Shown: piece after piece, positions 44,629-53,695 of the stretch | Layout of the letters: each line of letters begins with the position of its first letter | How positions within the stretch are numbered: the first letter of the stretch is position 1 | DNA from: Stenotrophomonas panacihumi | GTDB taxonomy: Bacteria > Pseudomonadota > Gammaproteobacteria > Xanthomonadales > Xanthomonadaceae | Assembly: GCF_001431645.1 (NCBI RefSeq) | Contig: NZ_LLXU01000024.1 | Span: 1-64,000 of the forward strand | Length of the DNA: 64,000 nt | Direction of reading: 5' to 3' | The notes under the pieces: generated by a model | Told to the model about the DNA's origin: nothing | The model's database searches: none | The model's input: the letters and a program-made list of their open reading frames with translations, nothing else | Position numbers and translations under genes: made by a program

Positions 44629-45387
44629 TCATTGCGCGGTCCATCCGCCGTCGATCGCCAGCGTCTGCCCGGTGATGTTGCGGGCCGACGGCGAGGACAG
44701 GAACGCGATGGTCCCGGCCAGTTCGTCGTACTCGATGAAGCGCCCCTTCGGCATCGGCGCCAGCATCACCTTGTCGACCACCTCCGCTTCCGGGATGCCG
44801 CGCGACTTGGCCTGGTCGGCGATCTGCCTGTCCACCAGCGGCGTCTTGACGTAGCTGGGGCACAGCGTGTTGATGGTGATGTCGTCGTGCGCGGTCTCCA
44901 GCGCCAGCACCTTGGAGAAACCGACCAGGCCGTGCTTGGCCGCCACGTAGGCGCTCTTGTAGGGGCTGGCCACCAGCGAATGGATGCTGCCGATGTTGAC
45001 GATGCGCCCGAAGCCGCGCTCGCGCATGCCCGGCAGCACCGCCCGGGTGAGCCGCGCCACGCCGGTGAGCATCACCTGCACGAGCAGGTCCCAGCGCTCC
45101 ATCGGGAAGGTTTCCAGCGGCGAGACATATTGCAGCCCGGCGTTGTTGACCAGCACGTCGGGCCCGCGCGCGAGCCGGCCGAGTGCCTCGGCCACGCTGG
45201 CCTCGGAAGTGACGTCCAGCGCCAGCGCCTGGGCCGAGCCGCCGTCGGCGCGGATCGCCGCGGCGACCGCCTCTGCGGCGGCGAGATCCAGGTCGCTGGC
45301 GATGATGTGGCGGCCGGTGCCGGCCAGCTCGGCGGCGATGCCCGCGCCGATGCCGCTGCCGGCGCCGGTGATCAGGACGTGGTGCAT
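44629..45387 (-). CDS. bdhA: 3-Hydroxybutyrate dehydrogenase
   Basis: A 252-residue short-chain dehydrogenase that oxidises (R)-3-hydroxybutyrate to acetoacetate with NAD. It has the cofactor motif TGAGSGIGAGIA, NNAGLQYVSPLE, catalytic Ser in IGSIHSLVASPYKSAYVAAKHGLVGF (YxxxK at YVAAK), and the substrate-specific CPSYVKTPLVDRQIADQAK and C-terminal DGGWTAQ typical of this enzyme. It lies next to the PHB synthase genes and fits breakdown of stored polymer. Confidence 0.93.
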   Translation of the reverse strand: MHHVLITGAGSGIGAGIAAELAGTGRHIIASDLDLAAAEAVAAAIRADGGSAQALALDVTSEASVAEALGRLARGPDVLVNNAGLQYVSPLETFPMERWDLLVQVMLTGVARLTRAVLPGMRERGFGRIVNIGSIHSLVASPYKSAYVAAKHGLVGFSKVLALETAHDDITINTLCPSYVKTPLVDRQIADQAKSRGIPEAEVVDKVMLAPMPKGRFIEYDELAGTIAFLSSPSARNITGQTLAIDGGWTAQ

Positions 45388-45490
45388 GCGGGTCTCCTGT
45401 AGGGGAAGGGCTGGGGAGGGGAAGGGGAGAGCCGTCGCCGCGGCGCGCCGGTCGCGCTAACCTGTGCATCGGCCTCCGTCCCGAGTTTGC

Positions 45491-46105
45491 ATGAAACGCC
45501 ATTTCTCGATGTTGCGCGACTTCCAGCTGGCCGACTGGTTCACCCTGGCCAACGCGTTCTGCGGCACCGGCGCGATCTTCGCGGCGATGCGCTTCCTGCA
45601 GGACGGGCATCGCGGCGACCTGCTGTTCGGCATGGCGCTGATCCCGCTGGCCTTCATCTTCGACGCGCTCGACGGCCGCGTGGCCCGCTGGCGCAAATCC
45701 TCTTCCACGCTGGGCCGCGAGCTGGACTCGCTGGCCGATGTCATCTCCTTCGGCGTGGCCCCGGCCGCGCTGGGCTACGCCTGCGGCCTGCAGGGCGGCT
45801 GGGACTGGCTGGTGCTGAGCTACTTCGTGTGCTGCGGCGTGAGCCGCCTGGCGCGCTACAACGTCACCGCGGTGGAACTCTCCGGCGAGGACGACAAGGT
45901 CAAGTACTTCGAGGGCACGCCGATCCCGACCAGCCTGCTGCTGGTGATCGTGCTGGTGGTGGCCGCCGCCAGCGGCCGCATCGGCGATGCGCTGTGGTGG
46001 GGCGAATGGCGCCTGGGGCCGTGGCTGCTGCACCCGCTGGTGCTGCTGTACGCCCTCTCCGGCTCGCTGATGATCAGCAAGACCCTGCACATTCCCAAGC
46101 CGTGA
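45491..46105 (+). CDS. pssA: CDP-alcohol phosphatidyltransferase (phosphatidylserine synthase-like)
   Basis: A 204-residue membrane enzyme with six predicted helices and the complete CDP-alcohol motif DGRVARWRKSSSTLGRELDSLAD (DG-x2-AR-x8-G-x3-D-x3-D). LADWFTLANAFCGTGAIFAAM and FEGTPIPTSLLL are typical of type II phosphatidylserine synthases. ATG 45491 gives the conserved N-terminus MKRHFSMLRDF. It is divergent from bdhA and 41 bp upstream of phaE; co-transcription with phaEC is possible. Confidence 0.88.
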   Translation: MKRHFSMLRDFQLADWFTLANAFCGTGAIFAAMRFLQDGHRGDLLFGMALIPLAFIFDALDGRVARWRKSSSTLGRELDSLADVISFGVAPAALGYACGLQGGWDWLVLSYFVCCGVSRLARYNVTAVELSGEDDKVKYFEGTPIPTSLLLVIVLVVAAASGRIGDALWWGEWRLGPWLLHPLVLLYALSGSLMISKTLHIPKP

Positions 46106-46146
46106 CGCGTGCGGCACGATGACCGCCACGCGACGAGGAGAACCGC

Positions 46147-47298
46147 ATGACCGCCCACGGTGACGATCCCACCCGCGATGCCGAGGCGCAGGCGCGCCGC
46201 TACTGGGAGGCGTGGCAGCAGGCCATGCAGCACGGTGCGGCCGCGCCCGTCGGCGGCAGTGCCGCGCCTGCCGGGGAAGACCCGGCGGCCGCCGGCTGGT
46301 CGCAGGCGCTGGGCTGGTGGCGCACGCTGCTGGGCGAAGGCGTCCCGGCCGACGCCCAGGGGCCGGTGGACCGCGCCAGCCAGCAGGCCGGCGATTGGCT
46401 CGGGATGATGCGCGACGTCGCCGCGCGTTTCGCCGGCCGCGACACCAGCAGTGCCGAAGTGGCCGGCGCGTGGCGCGAAGCCGTGCAAGGCCAGGGCGAC
46501 GACATGCTGCAGTGGGTGCTGGGCGCAATGCGCGGCGGCACCGCCGGCGGCTTCGACCCGTGGCTGCAGCAGGCCGCGCAGACGCTGGAGCAGTGGCGCC
46601 GCGACAGCGCGCCGTGGCTGGACATGCCGGCGATGGGACTGGGCCGCAACCACCAGTCGCGCTGGCAGGCGCTGGTGCGGCTGCAGCAGGACTACCAGGC
46701 GCAGTCGCAGGCGTACCTGCAGCAGCTGCGTGCCGCGCTGGAGCAGGCGTTCGACCGCTTCGAAGCCAAGCTGGCCGAGCACGAGCAGCTCGGCAGCCAG
46801 CTCACCAGCGCGCGGGCGATGTTCGACCTGTGGATCGAGGCGGCCGAGGAGGCCTACAACGCGATCGCGCTGTCGGACGAGTTCCGCGAGATCTACGGCG
46901 CGTTCGCCAATGCGCACATGCGCCTGCGTGGCGCGTTGCAGGAAGAGGTGGAGCAGATCGCCAGCCAGTACGGCATGCCGACCCGCTCGGAGATGGATGC
47001 CGCGCACAAGCGCATCGCCGAACTGGAGCGCACGGTGCGCCGGCTGGTCGCGGCGATGGGCGAGGGCGCCTCGCGCGCCGCGCCGACGCGCGCGGAGTCG
47101 GTGAGGAAGCCTGCATCGCCGGCGCCCACGAAGAAGGCGCCTGCGAAGAAGGCCGCCGTCAAGAAGGCCGCCGCCAAGAAGGCCGCCGCCAAGAAGGCGC
47201 CCGCGAAGAAAGCACCCGCGAAGAAGGCACCCGCGAAGAAGGCACCCGCCAAAGCAGCCGCCCGCAAATCCGCGCCGGCGAAGAGGACGCGTCGATGA
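46147..47298 (+). CDS. phaE: Class III PHA synthase subunit PhaE with Lys/Ala-rich C-terminal tail
   Basis: A 383-residue accessory subunit of polyhydroxyalkanoate synthase. The family core runs from YWEAWQQAMQ and WSQALGWWRTLL through the long helical region (RWQALVRLQQDYQAQSQAY, EHEQLGSQLTSARAMFDLWIEAAEEAY) to MPTRSEMDAAHKRIAELER. From about residue 311 an unusual basic tail follows: residues 329-368 are repeats of AKKA/APAKK and the end is SAPAKRTRR. That tail resembles the histone H1-like DNA-binding tail of PhaF-type phasins. GAGGAG precedes the ATG. Its stop overlaps phaC as ATGA. Confidence 0.93.
   Translation: MTAHGDDPTRDAEAQARRYWEAWQQAMQHGAAAPVGGSAAPAGEDPAAAGWSQALGWWRTLLGEGVPADAQGPVDRASQQAGDWLGMMRDVAARFAGRDTSSAEVAGAWREAVQGQGDDMLQWVLGAMRGGTAGGFDPWLQQAAQTLEQWRRDSAPWLDMPAMGLGRNHQSRWQALVRLQQDYQAQSQAYLQQLRAALEQAFDRFEAKLAEHEQLGSQLTSARAMFDLWIEAAEEAYNAIALSDEFREIYGAFANAHMRLRGALQEEVEQIASQYGMPTRSEMDAAHKRIAELERTVRRLVAAMGEGASRAAPTRAESVRKPASPAPTKKAPAKKAAVKKAAAKKAAAKKAPAKKAPAKKAPAKKAPAKAAARKSAPAKRTRR
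47131..47250 (+). repeat. 15-bp coding repeats (APAKK units) in phaE
   Basis: The DNA for residues 329-368 of PhaE is a run of near-identical 15-bp units (aagaaggcacccgcg and variants) encoding KKAPA or KKAAA. Such a tract can change length by slippage, so strains may differ in tail length. Confidence 0.8.
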
Positions 47299-48368
47299 AA
47301 GGCCCGCTGGGTTTCAGCGCCGACGACCTGCTGCAGGAAAGCCTCGCCTTCCAGCGCAAGCTCGCCGAGGGCCTGAAGGTGTTGCCGGGCGTGGAGGCGG
47401 TGGACTACGGCGCCACCGCGCGCCAGGAAGTGTGGCGCGACGGCCGCGTGGTGCTCTACCGCTTCGTCGGCGACAAGCCGCCGACCGCGCGCGTGCCGCT
47501 GCTGATCGTCTACGCGCTGGTCAACCGCCCGTACATGGTGGACCTGCAGGCCGACCGCTCGCTGGTGCGCGGCCTGCTCGCGCAGGGCGAGGACGTCTAC
47601 GTGCTCGACTGGGGCTACCCGGATCGCTCCGAGCGCTACCTCACGCTGGAGGACTACCTGCTGCGCTTCCTCGACGGCGCCGTGGACGCGCTGCGGCGCG
47701 AGGCCGGCGTGCCGGCCATCGACGTGCTCGGCGTGTGCCAGGGCGGCACGTTCTCGCTGTGCTACGCCGCGCTGCGTCCGCACAAGCTGCGCAACCTGGT
47801 GACCATGGTGACGCCGGTGGATTTCCACACCCCGGACAACATGCTCTCCAGCTGGGCACGCACGCTGGACGTGGACCTGCTGGTGGACACCGTCGGCAAC
47901 ATCCCCGCCGACCTGATGAATGCCAGTTACCTGATGCTCAAGCCGTTCCGGCTCAACCTGCAGAAGTACGTCGGGCTGCTCGACATCCTCGACGACAAGC
48001 AGGCGCTGGAAGATTTCCTGCGCATGGAAAAGTGGATCTTCGATTCACCGGACCTGGCCGGCGAGGCGTTCCGCGAGTTCGTCAAGCAGTTCTACCAGCG
48101 CAACGGGCTGGTGGAGGGCGGCATCGAGATCGGCGGCGAAGCGGTGGACCTGGCGGCGGTGGACATGCCGCTGCTCAACATCTACGCCGAGCAGGACCAC
48201 CTCGTCCCGCCGGCGGCCTCGCGTGCCCTGGCCGGACGCACCGGCAGCCAGGATTACAGCGAACTGGGTTTTCGCGGCGGGCACATCGGCATCTACGTCT
48301 CCGGCCGCGCGCAGCGCGAAGTGCCGGTGGCGATCCATCGCTGGCTGCGCGAGCGCGATGCGGGCTGA
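47295..48368 (+). CDS. phaC: Class III poly(3-hydroxyalkanoate) synthase subunit PhaC
   Basis: A 357-residue alpha/beta hydrolase that polymerises 3-hydroxyacyl-CoA. The catalytic triad is visible: Cys148 in the modified lipase box GVCQGGTF, Asp301 in NIYAEQDHLVPP and His330 in GFRGGHIGIYVS. The length matches class III PhaC (about 355), which needs PhaE. YALVNRPYMVDLQ and DVYVLDWGYPD are further signatures. The ATG overlaps the phaE stop (ATGA 47295-47298), so the two subunits are translationally coupled. Confidence 0.97.
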   Translation: MKGPLGFSADDLLQESLAFQRKLAEGLKVLPGVEAVDYGATARQEVWRDGRVVLYRFVGDKPPTARVPLLIVYALVNRPYMVDLQADRSLVRGLLAQGEDVYVLDWGYPDRSERYLTLEDYLLRFLDGAVDALRREAGVPAIDVLGVCQGGTFSLCYAALRPHKLRNLVTMVTPVDFHTPDNMLSSWARTLDVDLLVDTVGNIPADLMNASYLMLKPFRLNLQKYVGLLDILDDKQALEDFLRMEKWIFDSPDLAGEAFREFVKQFYQRNGLVEGGIEIGGEAVDLAAVDMPLLNIYAEQDHLVPPAASRALAGRTGSQDYSELGFRGGHIGIYVSGRAQREVPVAIHRWLRERDAG

Positions 48369-48732
48369 AGCGCTCGCGCTCTTCCTGCTGCTGGGCGGCA
48401 TCGCCCCCGTGGCCGCGGCAGCCCCTGCCGATGCCGATGCCGGCATCCACGCACTGATCGACGCACTGGCCACTTCGCCGTGCAAGTTCCAGCGCAACGG
48501 CAGCTGGTACGACGGCGCACGCGCCGCCGCCCACCTGCAGCGCAAGTACGACTACCTGCGACAGCGCGACCAGGCCGGTACGCCGGAGCAGTTCATCGAG
48601 CGCGCGGCCAGCCGCAGCAGCGTCAGCGGGCGCGCCTATCGCGTCGCCTGCCCGGGGCAACCCGAACAAGACGCCGCCGCGTGGTTCCAGCAGCAACTGC
48701 AGGCTCAGCGCCGTCACCGCGCGGGCACCTGA
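48358..48732 (+). CDS. DUF5329 family exported protein
   Basis: A 124-residue protein with a signal peptide (MRAEALALFLLLGGIAPVAAAA). The mature part has ALIDALATSPCKFQRNGSWYDGARAAAHLQRKYDYL (core CKFQRNGSWY...AAHLQRKY), FIERAASRSSVSGRAY and a conserved late Cys, matching DUF5329. Two Cys may form a periplasmic disulfide. The start overlaps the last codons of phaC by 11 bp. Function unknown. Confidence 0.82.
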   Translation: MRAEALALFLLLGGIAPVAAAAPADADAGIHALIDALATSPCKFQRNGSWYDGARAAAHLQRKYDYLRQRDQAGTPEQFIERAASRSSVSGRAYRVACPGQPEQDAAAWFQQQLQAQRRHRAGT

Positions 48733-48773
48733 AGCCGGCTATATTGGCGGCATCCCGATCCAGGAGCCGTTGC

Positions 48774-48977
48774 ATGAGCACCCCGCCGCGCACGCTGTCC
48801 CGTTCGCTCAACGACCGCATGATCGCCGGCGTCATCGGCGGCATCGCGCATCGTTTCGGCTGGAGCTCGACCCTGCTGCGGGTGATCTACGTGATCGTCT
48901 CGATCGCCTCGGCCGCTTTCCCGGGCCTGCTGGTCTACCTGCTGCTGTGGCTGCTGATCCCCAACGAGGCCGATTGA
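48774..48977 (+). CDS. PspC-domain membrane protein
   Basis: A 67-residue protein with the PspC domain: RSLNDRMIAGVIGGIAHRFGW then a membrane helix with LLRVIYVIVSIASAAFPGLLVYLLLWLLIP (given by its ends). PspC proteins sense or transmit envelope stress together with PspB in enterobacteria; this short form stands without other psp genes. CAGGAG precedes the ATG. Its stop overlaps the next start (TTGA). Confidence 0.88.
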   Translation: MSTPPRTLSRSLNDRMIAGVIGGIAHRFGWSSTLLRVIYVIVSIASAAFPGLLVYLLLWLLIPNEAD

Positions 48978-49474
48978 CCGCGCGGCTCGCCCTGCCGGCG
49001 CTGCGCCTCGCGCAGCTGCTTGGCATGGCGTGGACGCTGCCCAATACGCTGGTCGGCCTGTCCGCCGGCCTGGCCGGGATGGCCGCCGGCGCCCGCCCGC
49101 GCTGGCACGCGCGTGAACTGGCGCTGGTCGTCGAACACTGGCCCTGGGGGCCGGGCGGGGCGATGACGCTGGGCAACGTGATCCTGCTCAAGGGCGAATC
49201 GCTGGACGTGGCCTGCTTCACCTACGAGCACCAGGCCGGCCGCGAGCATCACCCGCCGGTGCGGCTGGGCGACCACGAGCGCGCGCACGTCTACCAGTAC
49301 CTGCTGCTCGGCCCGCTGTTCCTGCCGGTATACCTGCTGTGCGGCGGCATCAGCGTGCGCAACCCGTTCGAGCGCGCCGCCGACCACTACGCGCTGCACG
49401 GGCACGGCTGGTTCCCGTGGCGGCGCCGCGCTCAGTCGAGCCGGCCGAAGCCGAACAGCGCCGCCAACGGGTGA
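48974..49474 (+). CDS. Membrane-associated protein with HExxH motif, unknown function
   Basis: A 166-residue protein starting at TTG 48974, which overlaps the PspC stop as TTGA. A hydrophobic N-terminal segment (LGMAWTLPNTLVGLSAGLAGMAAG) and a second one (LLLGPLFLPVYLLCGGI) flank a conserved domain containing DHERAHVYQY. This HERAH fits the HExxH zinc-peptidase pattern, and a downstream NPFERAADHYA could supply a further ligand. I have seen similar proteins in Xanthomonadaceae but know of no assigned function. The 3' end overlaps the opposing oxidoreductase gene by 43 bp. Confidence 0.75.
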   Translation: MTARLALPALRLAQLLGMAWTLPNTLVGLSAGLAGMAAGARPRWHARELALVVEHWPWGPGGAMTLGNVILLKGESLDVACFTYEHQAGREHHPPVRLGDHERAHVYQYLLLGPLFLPVYLLCGGISVRNPFERAADHYALHGHGWFPWRRRAQSSRPKPNSAANG

Positions 49475-50643
49475 GCGCGGCGCTCGATCACCGCCCGCAG
49501 CAATCCCGCGCCGAGCATGCTGTAGGTGATGCCGTTGCCACCGTAGGCCATCGCGAATAGCACGCGCGCGCCGTGTTCGGCATGCGCGCCGAAGAAGGGC
49601 AGGCCGTCGGCGGTCTCGGCAAACGTGCCGCCCCACGCGAACACCGGGCGCAGCCGCAGGTCCGGCATGGCGCGGGCGATCTTGCGCTGGAGGGTGTTCG
49701 CCTTGGCGAGCACGCGACGGTCGCGGCGGGCGGGCAGGTCGATATCGTCGTCCTCGCCGCCGGCGATCACCCGACCATCCGCGGTGCCACGCAGGTAAAG
49801 GTAGGGGCGGGCGGTCTCCCACATCATCGTGTGGCGTAGCGCGCCGGCTTCCTCGTCGCGCAGCGGGTCGGTGACGAAGGCGTAGCTGCTGCGGTTGCGC
49901 GCCACGCGCTGGCGCAGCCATTGCTGCCCCGCGTAGCCGGCGGCCACCACCACATGGCCCGCCCGCACCTGCGCGCCGTCTTCGGTGCGCAGCACCACGC
50001 CGCGGGTGGTGGGGGCGACGTCCACCACCGCGGTGCGGTCGTGCACCGCCGCGCCGGCGCGCTGGCAGGCCATGAGCAGGCGGTAGGTCATGCGGTAGGG
50101 GTCCACCCGCGCCGCCTGCCGGCTGAGCAGGGCCCCGGGCGCGCGCACGCCGTAGTCCTGCCATAGCGCCGCGGACTCCAGCCACTCGAGTTCCAGGCCG
50201 ATGTCGCGGCGGGCGCGCAGTTCCTCGCGCAAGGCCGGCAGGTCGCGGCGGCGGCTGGCGTAGTAGAGGCTGTCGTTGCGTCGGAAATCCACCTGGCCGA
50301 GCGTGCGGGCGCGTTCGTGCAGCAGGTCGATGGCTTCGGCGCAGGCCAGGTAGGCGAGGCCGGCTTTTTCCTTGCCGTAGCGTCGCGCCAGATCCACCAG
50401 CGGCGTATCGATCTCGTATTGCAGCAGGGCCGTGCTGGCCGAGGTGCTGCCCCAGCCGATTTCGCGCTGCTCCAGCACCGCCACCTCGTGCCCGTGCGCG
50501 ACCAGTTCGTCGGCGATCAGCGCCCCGGTGATGCCCCCGCCGATCACCGCCACGTCGCAGCGGATGTCTTCTTCCAGCCGCGGGAACGCATGCATCAACC
50601 CGTTGCGGATCGACCAGAAGGGATAGCCGCTTTTGAGATCCAT
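49432..50643 (-). CDS. FAD-dependent oxidoreductase (DAO family)
   Basis: A 403-residue flavoprotein. The FAD-binding motif CDVAVIGGGITGALIADEL lies at about 28-47, followed by VLEQREIGWGSTSASTALLQYE and a second nucleotide contact AGHVVVAAGYAGQQWL. The closing FAMAYGGNGITYSMLGAGLL is typical of the DAO / glycine oxidase group. The substrate cannot be told. GTGAGGC lies before the ATG at 50643. The 184-bp gap to the next gene shows no recognised element. Confidence 0.9.
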   Translation of the reverse strand: MDLKSGYPFWSIRNGLMHAFPRLEEDIRCDVAVIGGGITGALIADELVAHGHEVAVLEQREIGWGSTSASTALLQYEIDTPLVDLARRYGKEKAGLAYLACAEAIDLLHERARTLGQVDFRRNDSLYYASRRRDLPALREELRARRDIGLELEWLESAALWQDYGVRAPGALLSRQAARVDPYRMTYRLLMACQRAGAAVHDRTAVVDVAPTTRGVVLRTEDGAQVRAGHVVVAAGYAGQQWLRQRVARNRSSYAFVTDPLRDEEAGALRHTMMWETARPYLYLRGTADGRVIAGGEDDDIDLPARRDRRVLAKANTLQRKIARAMPDLRLRPVFAWGGTFAETADGLPFFGAHAEHGARVLFAMAYGGNGITYSMLGAGLLRAVIERRAHPLAALFGFGRLD

Positions 50644-50827
50644 GCCTCACCGCTGTCGGAAACGAACCGGTGATCTAGCGAGCAGCGAGTTAAGAAATAG
50701 TGAGTTGCGGAGCCTTCATGTGAAGTCATCGAACCGCAAACAGCTGGCGTTAACTTGGGTGAGAAGGCCCTAACACGCACCTGCGTAAGCTGCGCGCCGG
50801 TTCAAGCATCACGCAACAAGGTGAAAC

Positions 50828-51049
50828 ATGTCGATCCTCCTCTATGTCGGTGGCAGCAAGGATGGCGAGAAGGGCCTGGTGCCCTACGGCTTCAGCCGCT
50901 CGATGGCGATGACCGAGGAAGGCCCGGAGTTCTACGTGGAACGCACGCTGTCGCTGGAGCGCGTCGGGAAGGTGCGGGTCATGGCGTTGGAATCGCTGCA
51001 GGACACCTGGGTGGCCGAGCGCCTGGCCGACCACTACGCCCGGGCCTGA
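50828..51049 (+). CDS. Small conserved hypothetical protein
   Basis: A 73-residue soluble protein (MSILLYVGGSKDGEKGL ... LADHYARA). No signal peptide or membrane helix. AAGGTGA is correctly placed before the ATG, and the codon bias is that of a real gene. I do not recognise a named family. It lies alone, 99 bp upstream of tex and on the same strand. Confidence 0.72.
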   Translation: MSILLYVGGSKDGEKGLVPYGFSRSMAMTEEGPEFYVERTLSLERVGKVRVMALESLQDTWVAERLADHYARA

Positions 51050-51148
51050 AACGCACCGCGCCCGGGCCGGTGCTGTCAACGGGTTTCCGTGCCGGGCGGG
51101 CGCTGCCAGAATGCCGCCTCCCGTTGCCGCCGCAGTACCGTTGACCGC

Positions 51149-53524
51149 ATGCACGACGTCAAGTCCGATTCCCGGCTCGCCCAGCAGATCGCCCAGACCA
51201 TCGCCGACGAGATCGGCGCCCAGACCGCCCAGGCCCGCGCGGCCATCGCGTTGCTCGACGAAGGCGCCAGCGTTCCCTTCATCGCGCGCTACCGCAAGGA
51301 AGTCACCGGCGGGCTGGACGACACGCAGCTGCGCAACCTGGAAGTGCGCCTGACCTACCTGCGCGAACTGGAAGAGCGCCGCGCCGCGGTGCTGTCCAGC
51401 ATCGAGGAGCAGGGCAAGCTCAGCGACGAACTCCGCGCGGAGATCGTGGCCGCCGATACCAAATCGCGCCTGGAAGACCTCTACCTGCCGTACAAGCCCA
51501 AGCGCCGTACGCGCGCGCAGATCGCCCGCGAGGCGGGGCTGGAGCCGCTGGCCGACGGCCTGCTGGGTGATCCTTCGCAGGTGCCGGAGGCCTTCGCCGC
51601 CGGTTTCGTCGATGCGGAGAAGGGCGTGGCCGACACCAAGGCCGCGCTGGAAGGCGCCCGCGCGATCCTGATGGAGCGCTGGGGCGAGGACGCCAAGCTG
51701 GTCGGCGAACTGCGCCAGTGGCTGGGTGAGCACGGTGTCATCCGTGCGCGCGTGGCCGAAGGCAAGGAAGAAGCCGGCGCCAAGTACCGCGATTATTTCG
51801 AGCACGCCGAATCGCTGGCGAAGATTCCCTCGCACCGCCTGCTGGCGTTGTTCCGCGCGCGCCGCGAGGAAATCCTGTTCCTGGACCTGGACCCCGGCAA
51901 CGAAGCCGAGCCGGGTCACCAGTATTGCGAGGGTCGCGTCGCCCTGGCCGCCGGCGTCGCCGACAAGGGCCGCGCCGCCGATGCGTGGCTGCTCACCGCC
52001 TGCCGCCTGACCTGGCGCGCCAAGCTGCACATGCACCTGCTGCTGGACCTGTTCAACCAGGCCCGCGAGAAGGCCGAGGCCGAGGCCATCGCCGTGTTCG
52101 GCGACAACCTCAAGGACCTGCTGCTGGCGGCTCCGGCCGGCCCGAAGACCGTGCTCGGCCTGGACCCGGGCATCCGCACCGGCTGCAAGGTGGCGGTGGT
52201 CGATGCAACCGGCAAGCTGGTGGCGACCGACACCATCTACCCGCACGAACCCAAGCGGCAGTGGGACCAGTCGCTGGCGGTCCTGCGCAAGCTGTGCATG
52301 CAGCACAACGTGGAGCTGATCGCCATCGGCAACGGCACCGCCAGCCGCGAGACCGACAAGCTGGCCGGCGAGGCCATCAAGGCGATGCCCGAGGCCAAGG
52401 TGCAGAAGATCGTGGTGAGCGAGGCGGGCGCGTCGGTGTATTCGGCGTCCGAATTCGCAGCCAGGGAATTCCCGAACCTGGACGTCTCGCTGCGTGGCGC
52501 GGTGTCCATCGCGCGGCGCCTGCAGGACCCGCTGGCTGAACTGGTGAAGATCGAGCCCAAGGCGATCGGCGTGGGCCAGTACCAGCACGACGTGGACCAG
52601 TTCCGCCTGGCGCGCGCGCTCGATGCGAAGGTGGAGGACTGCGTGAACGCGGTCGGCGTGTACGTCAACACCGCCTCGGCCGCGCTGCTGTCGCGCGTGT
52701 CGGGTCTCTCGTCCACGGTGGCCGAGAACATCGTGCGCCATCGCGACGACAACGGCCCGTTCAAGCGCCGCAAGGACTTGCTGAAGGTCGCGCGCCTGGG
52801 CGACAAGACCTTCGAACAGTGCGCCGGCTTCCTGCGCATCGCCGATGGCGACGAGCCGCTGGACGTCTCGGCCGTGCACCCGGAGGCCTACCCGGTGGTG
52901 GAGCGCATCGTCGAGGCGACCGGCAAGCCGATCAAAGCGCTGCTCGGCGATGGCAGTTTCCTGCGCGGCCTGCGCGCCGAGCAGTACACCGACGAACAGT
53001 TCGGCGTGCCGACCGTGCGCGACATCCTCAAGGAGCTGGAAAAGCCCGGCCGCGACCCGCGCCCGGAGTTCAAGGCCGCGCGCTTCGCCGAAGGCGTGGA
53101 GGAGATCAAGGACCTGCGCCCGGGCATGGTGCTGGAGGGCGTGGTGAGCAACGTGGCCGCGTTCGGTGCGTTCGTGGACATCGGCGTGCACCAGGACGGC
53201 CTGATCCACATCTCCGCGCTGTCCGACACCTACGTCAAGGACCCGCGCGACGTGGTCAAGGCCGGCGACATCGTCAAGGTGAAGGTGCTGGAGGTGGACG
53301 TGGCGCGCAAGCGCATCGCGCTGACCCGTCGCCTGGAGGATGCGCCGGCACCGGCCGCGCGTGATATGCGCACGGCGCAGCCGGGCGGGCGTGATGTCGG
53401 ACGTGGCCCGGGTGGCCGGGGTCCGAATGGCGGCGGTGGGCAGGGCAAGCCGCGCCAGGTGAGCGCGCCGCCGCCGGCGAACAGCGCGTTGGCCGACGCC
53501 TTCGCGCGCGCACGCAAGAACTGA
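51149..53524 (+). CDS. tex: RNA-binding transcriptional accessory protein Tex
   Basis: A 791-residue multidomain nucleic acid-binding protein. Order: N-terminal helical Tex domain ([24 protein letters not shown]), YqgF-like RNase H fold ([18 protein letters not shown]), helix-hairpin-helix region ([22 protein letters not shown]) and a C-terminal S1 domain at about 650-730 ([27 protein letters not shown], given in outline). The last 50 residues are Gly/Pro/Arg-rich. ATG 51149 fits the conserved start. Followed by a strong terminator. Confidence 0.97.
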   Translation: MHDVKSDSRLAQQIAQTIADEIGAQTAQARAAIALLDEGASVPFIARYRKEVTGGLDDTQLRNLEVRLTYLRELEERRAAVLSSIEEQGKLSDELRAEIVAADTKSRLEDLYLPYKPKRRTRAQIAREAGLEPLADGLLGDPSQVPEAFAAGFVDAEKGVADTKAALEGARAILMERWGEDAKLVGELRQWLGEHGVIRARVAEGKEEAGAKYRDYFEHAESLAKIPSHRLLALFRARREEILFLDLDPGNEAEPGHQYCEGRVALAAGVADKGRAADAWLLTACRLTWRAKLHMHLLLDLFNQAREKAEAEAIAVFGDNLKDLLLAAPAGPKTVLGLDPGIRTGCKVAVVDATGKLVATDTIYPHEPKRQWDQSLAVLRKLCMQHNVELIAIGNGTASRETDKLAGEAIKAMPEAKVQKIVVSEAGASVYSASEFAAREFPNLDVSLRGAVSIARRLQDPLAELVKIEPKAIGVGQYQHDVDQFRLARALDAKVEDCVNAVGVYVNTASAALLSRVSGLSSTVAENIVRHRDDNGPFKRRKDLLKVARLGDKTFEQCAGFLRIADGDEPLDVSAVHPEAYPVVERIVEATGKPIKALLGDGSFLRGLRAEQYTDEQFGVPTVRDILKELEKPGRDPRPEFKAARFAEGVEEIKDLRPGMVLEGVVSNVAAFGAFVDIGVHQDGLIHISALSDTYVKDPRDVVKAGDIVKVKVLEVDVARKRIALTRRLEDAPAPAARDMRTAQPGGRDVGRGPGGRGPNGGGGQGKPRQVSAPPPANSALADAFARARKN

Positions 53525-53545
53525 GGTACGGGTTAAAGCGTTCAC

Positions 53546-53576
53546 CACGAAGGGGCTGCGGCCCCTTCGTGCTTTC
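53546..53576 (+). terminator. Rho-independent terminator of tex
   Basis: cacgaaggggc and gccccttcgtg form a perfect 11-bp stem with a 4-nt loop, followed by ctttcc, 22 bp after the tex stop. Confidence 0.82.
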
Positions 53577-53695
53577 CGGGGAGTCGCCTCGGGAAGCCAG
53601 TAAAACTACGCAGACACGGGCAGTGCTTTTTCCGACGCTTCGCAGCGACCCGGCTCCTACCCTCATGGCTCTGACCCGAACTGCAGGGCGACGCC

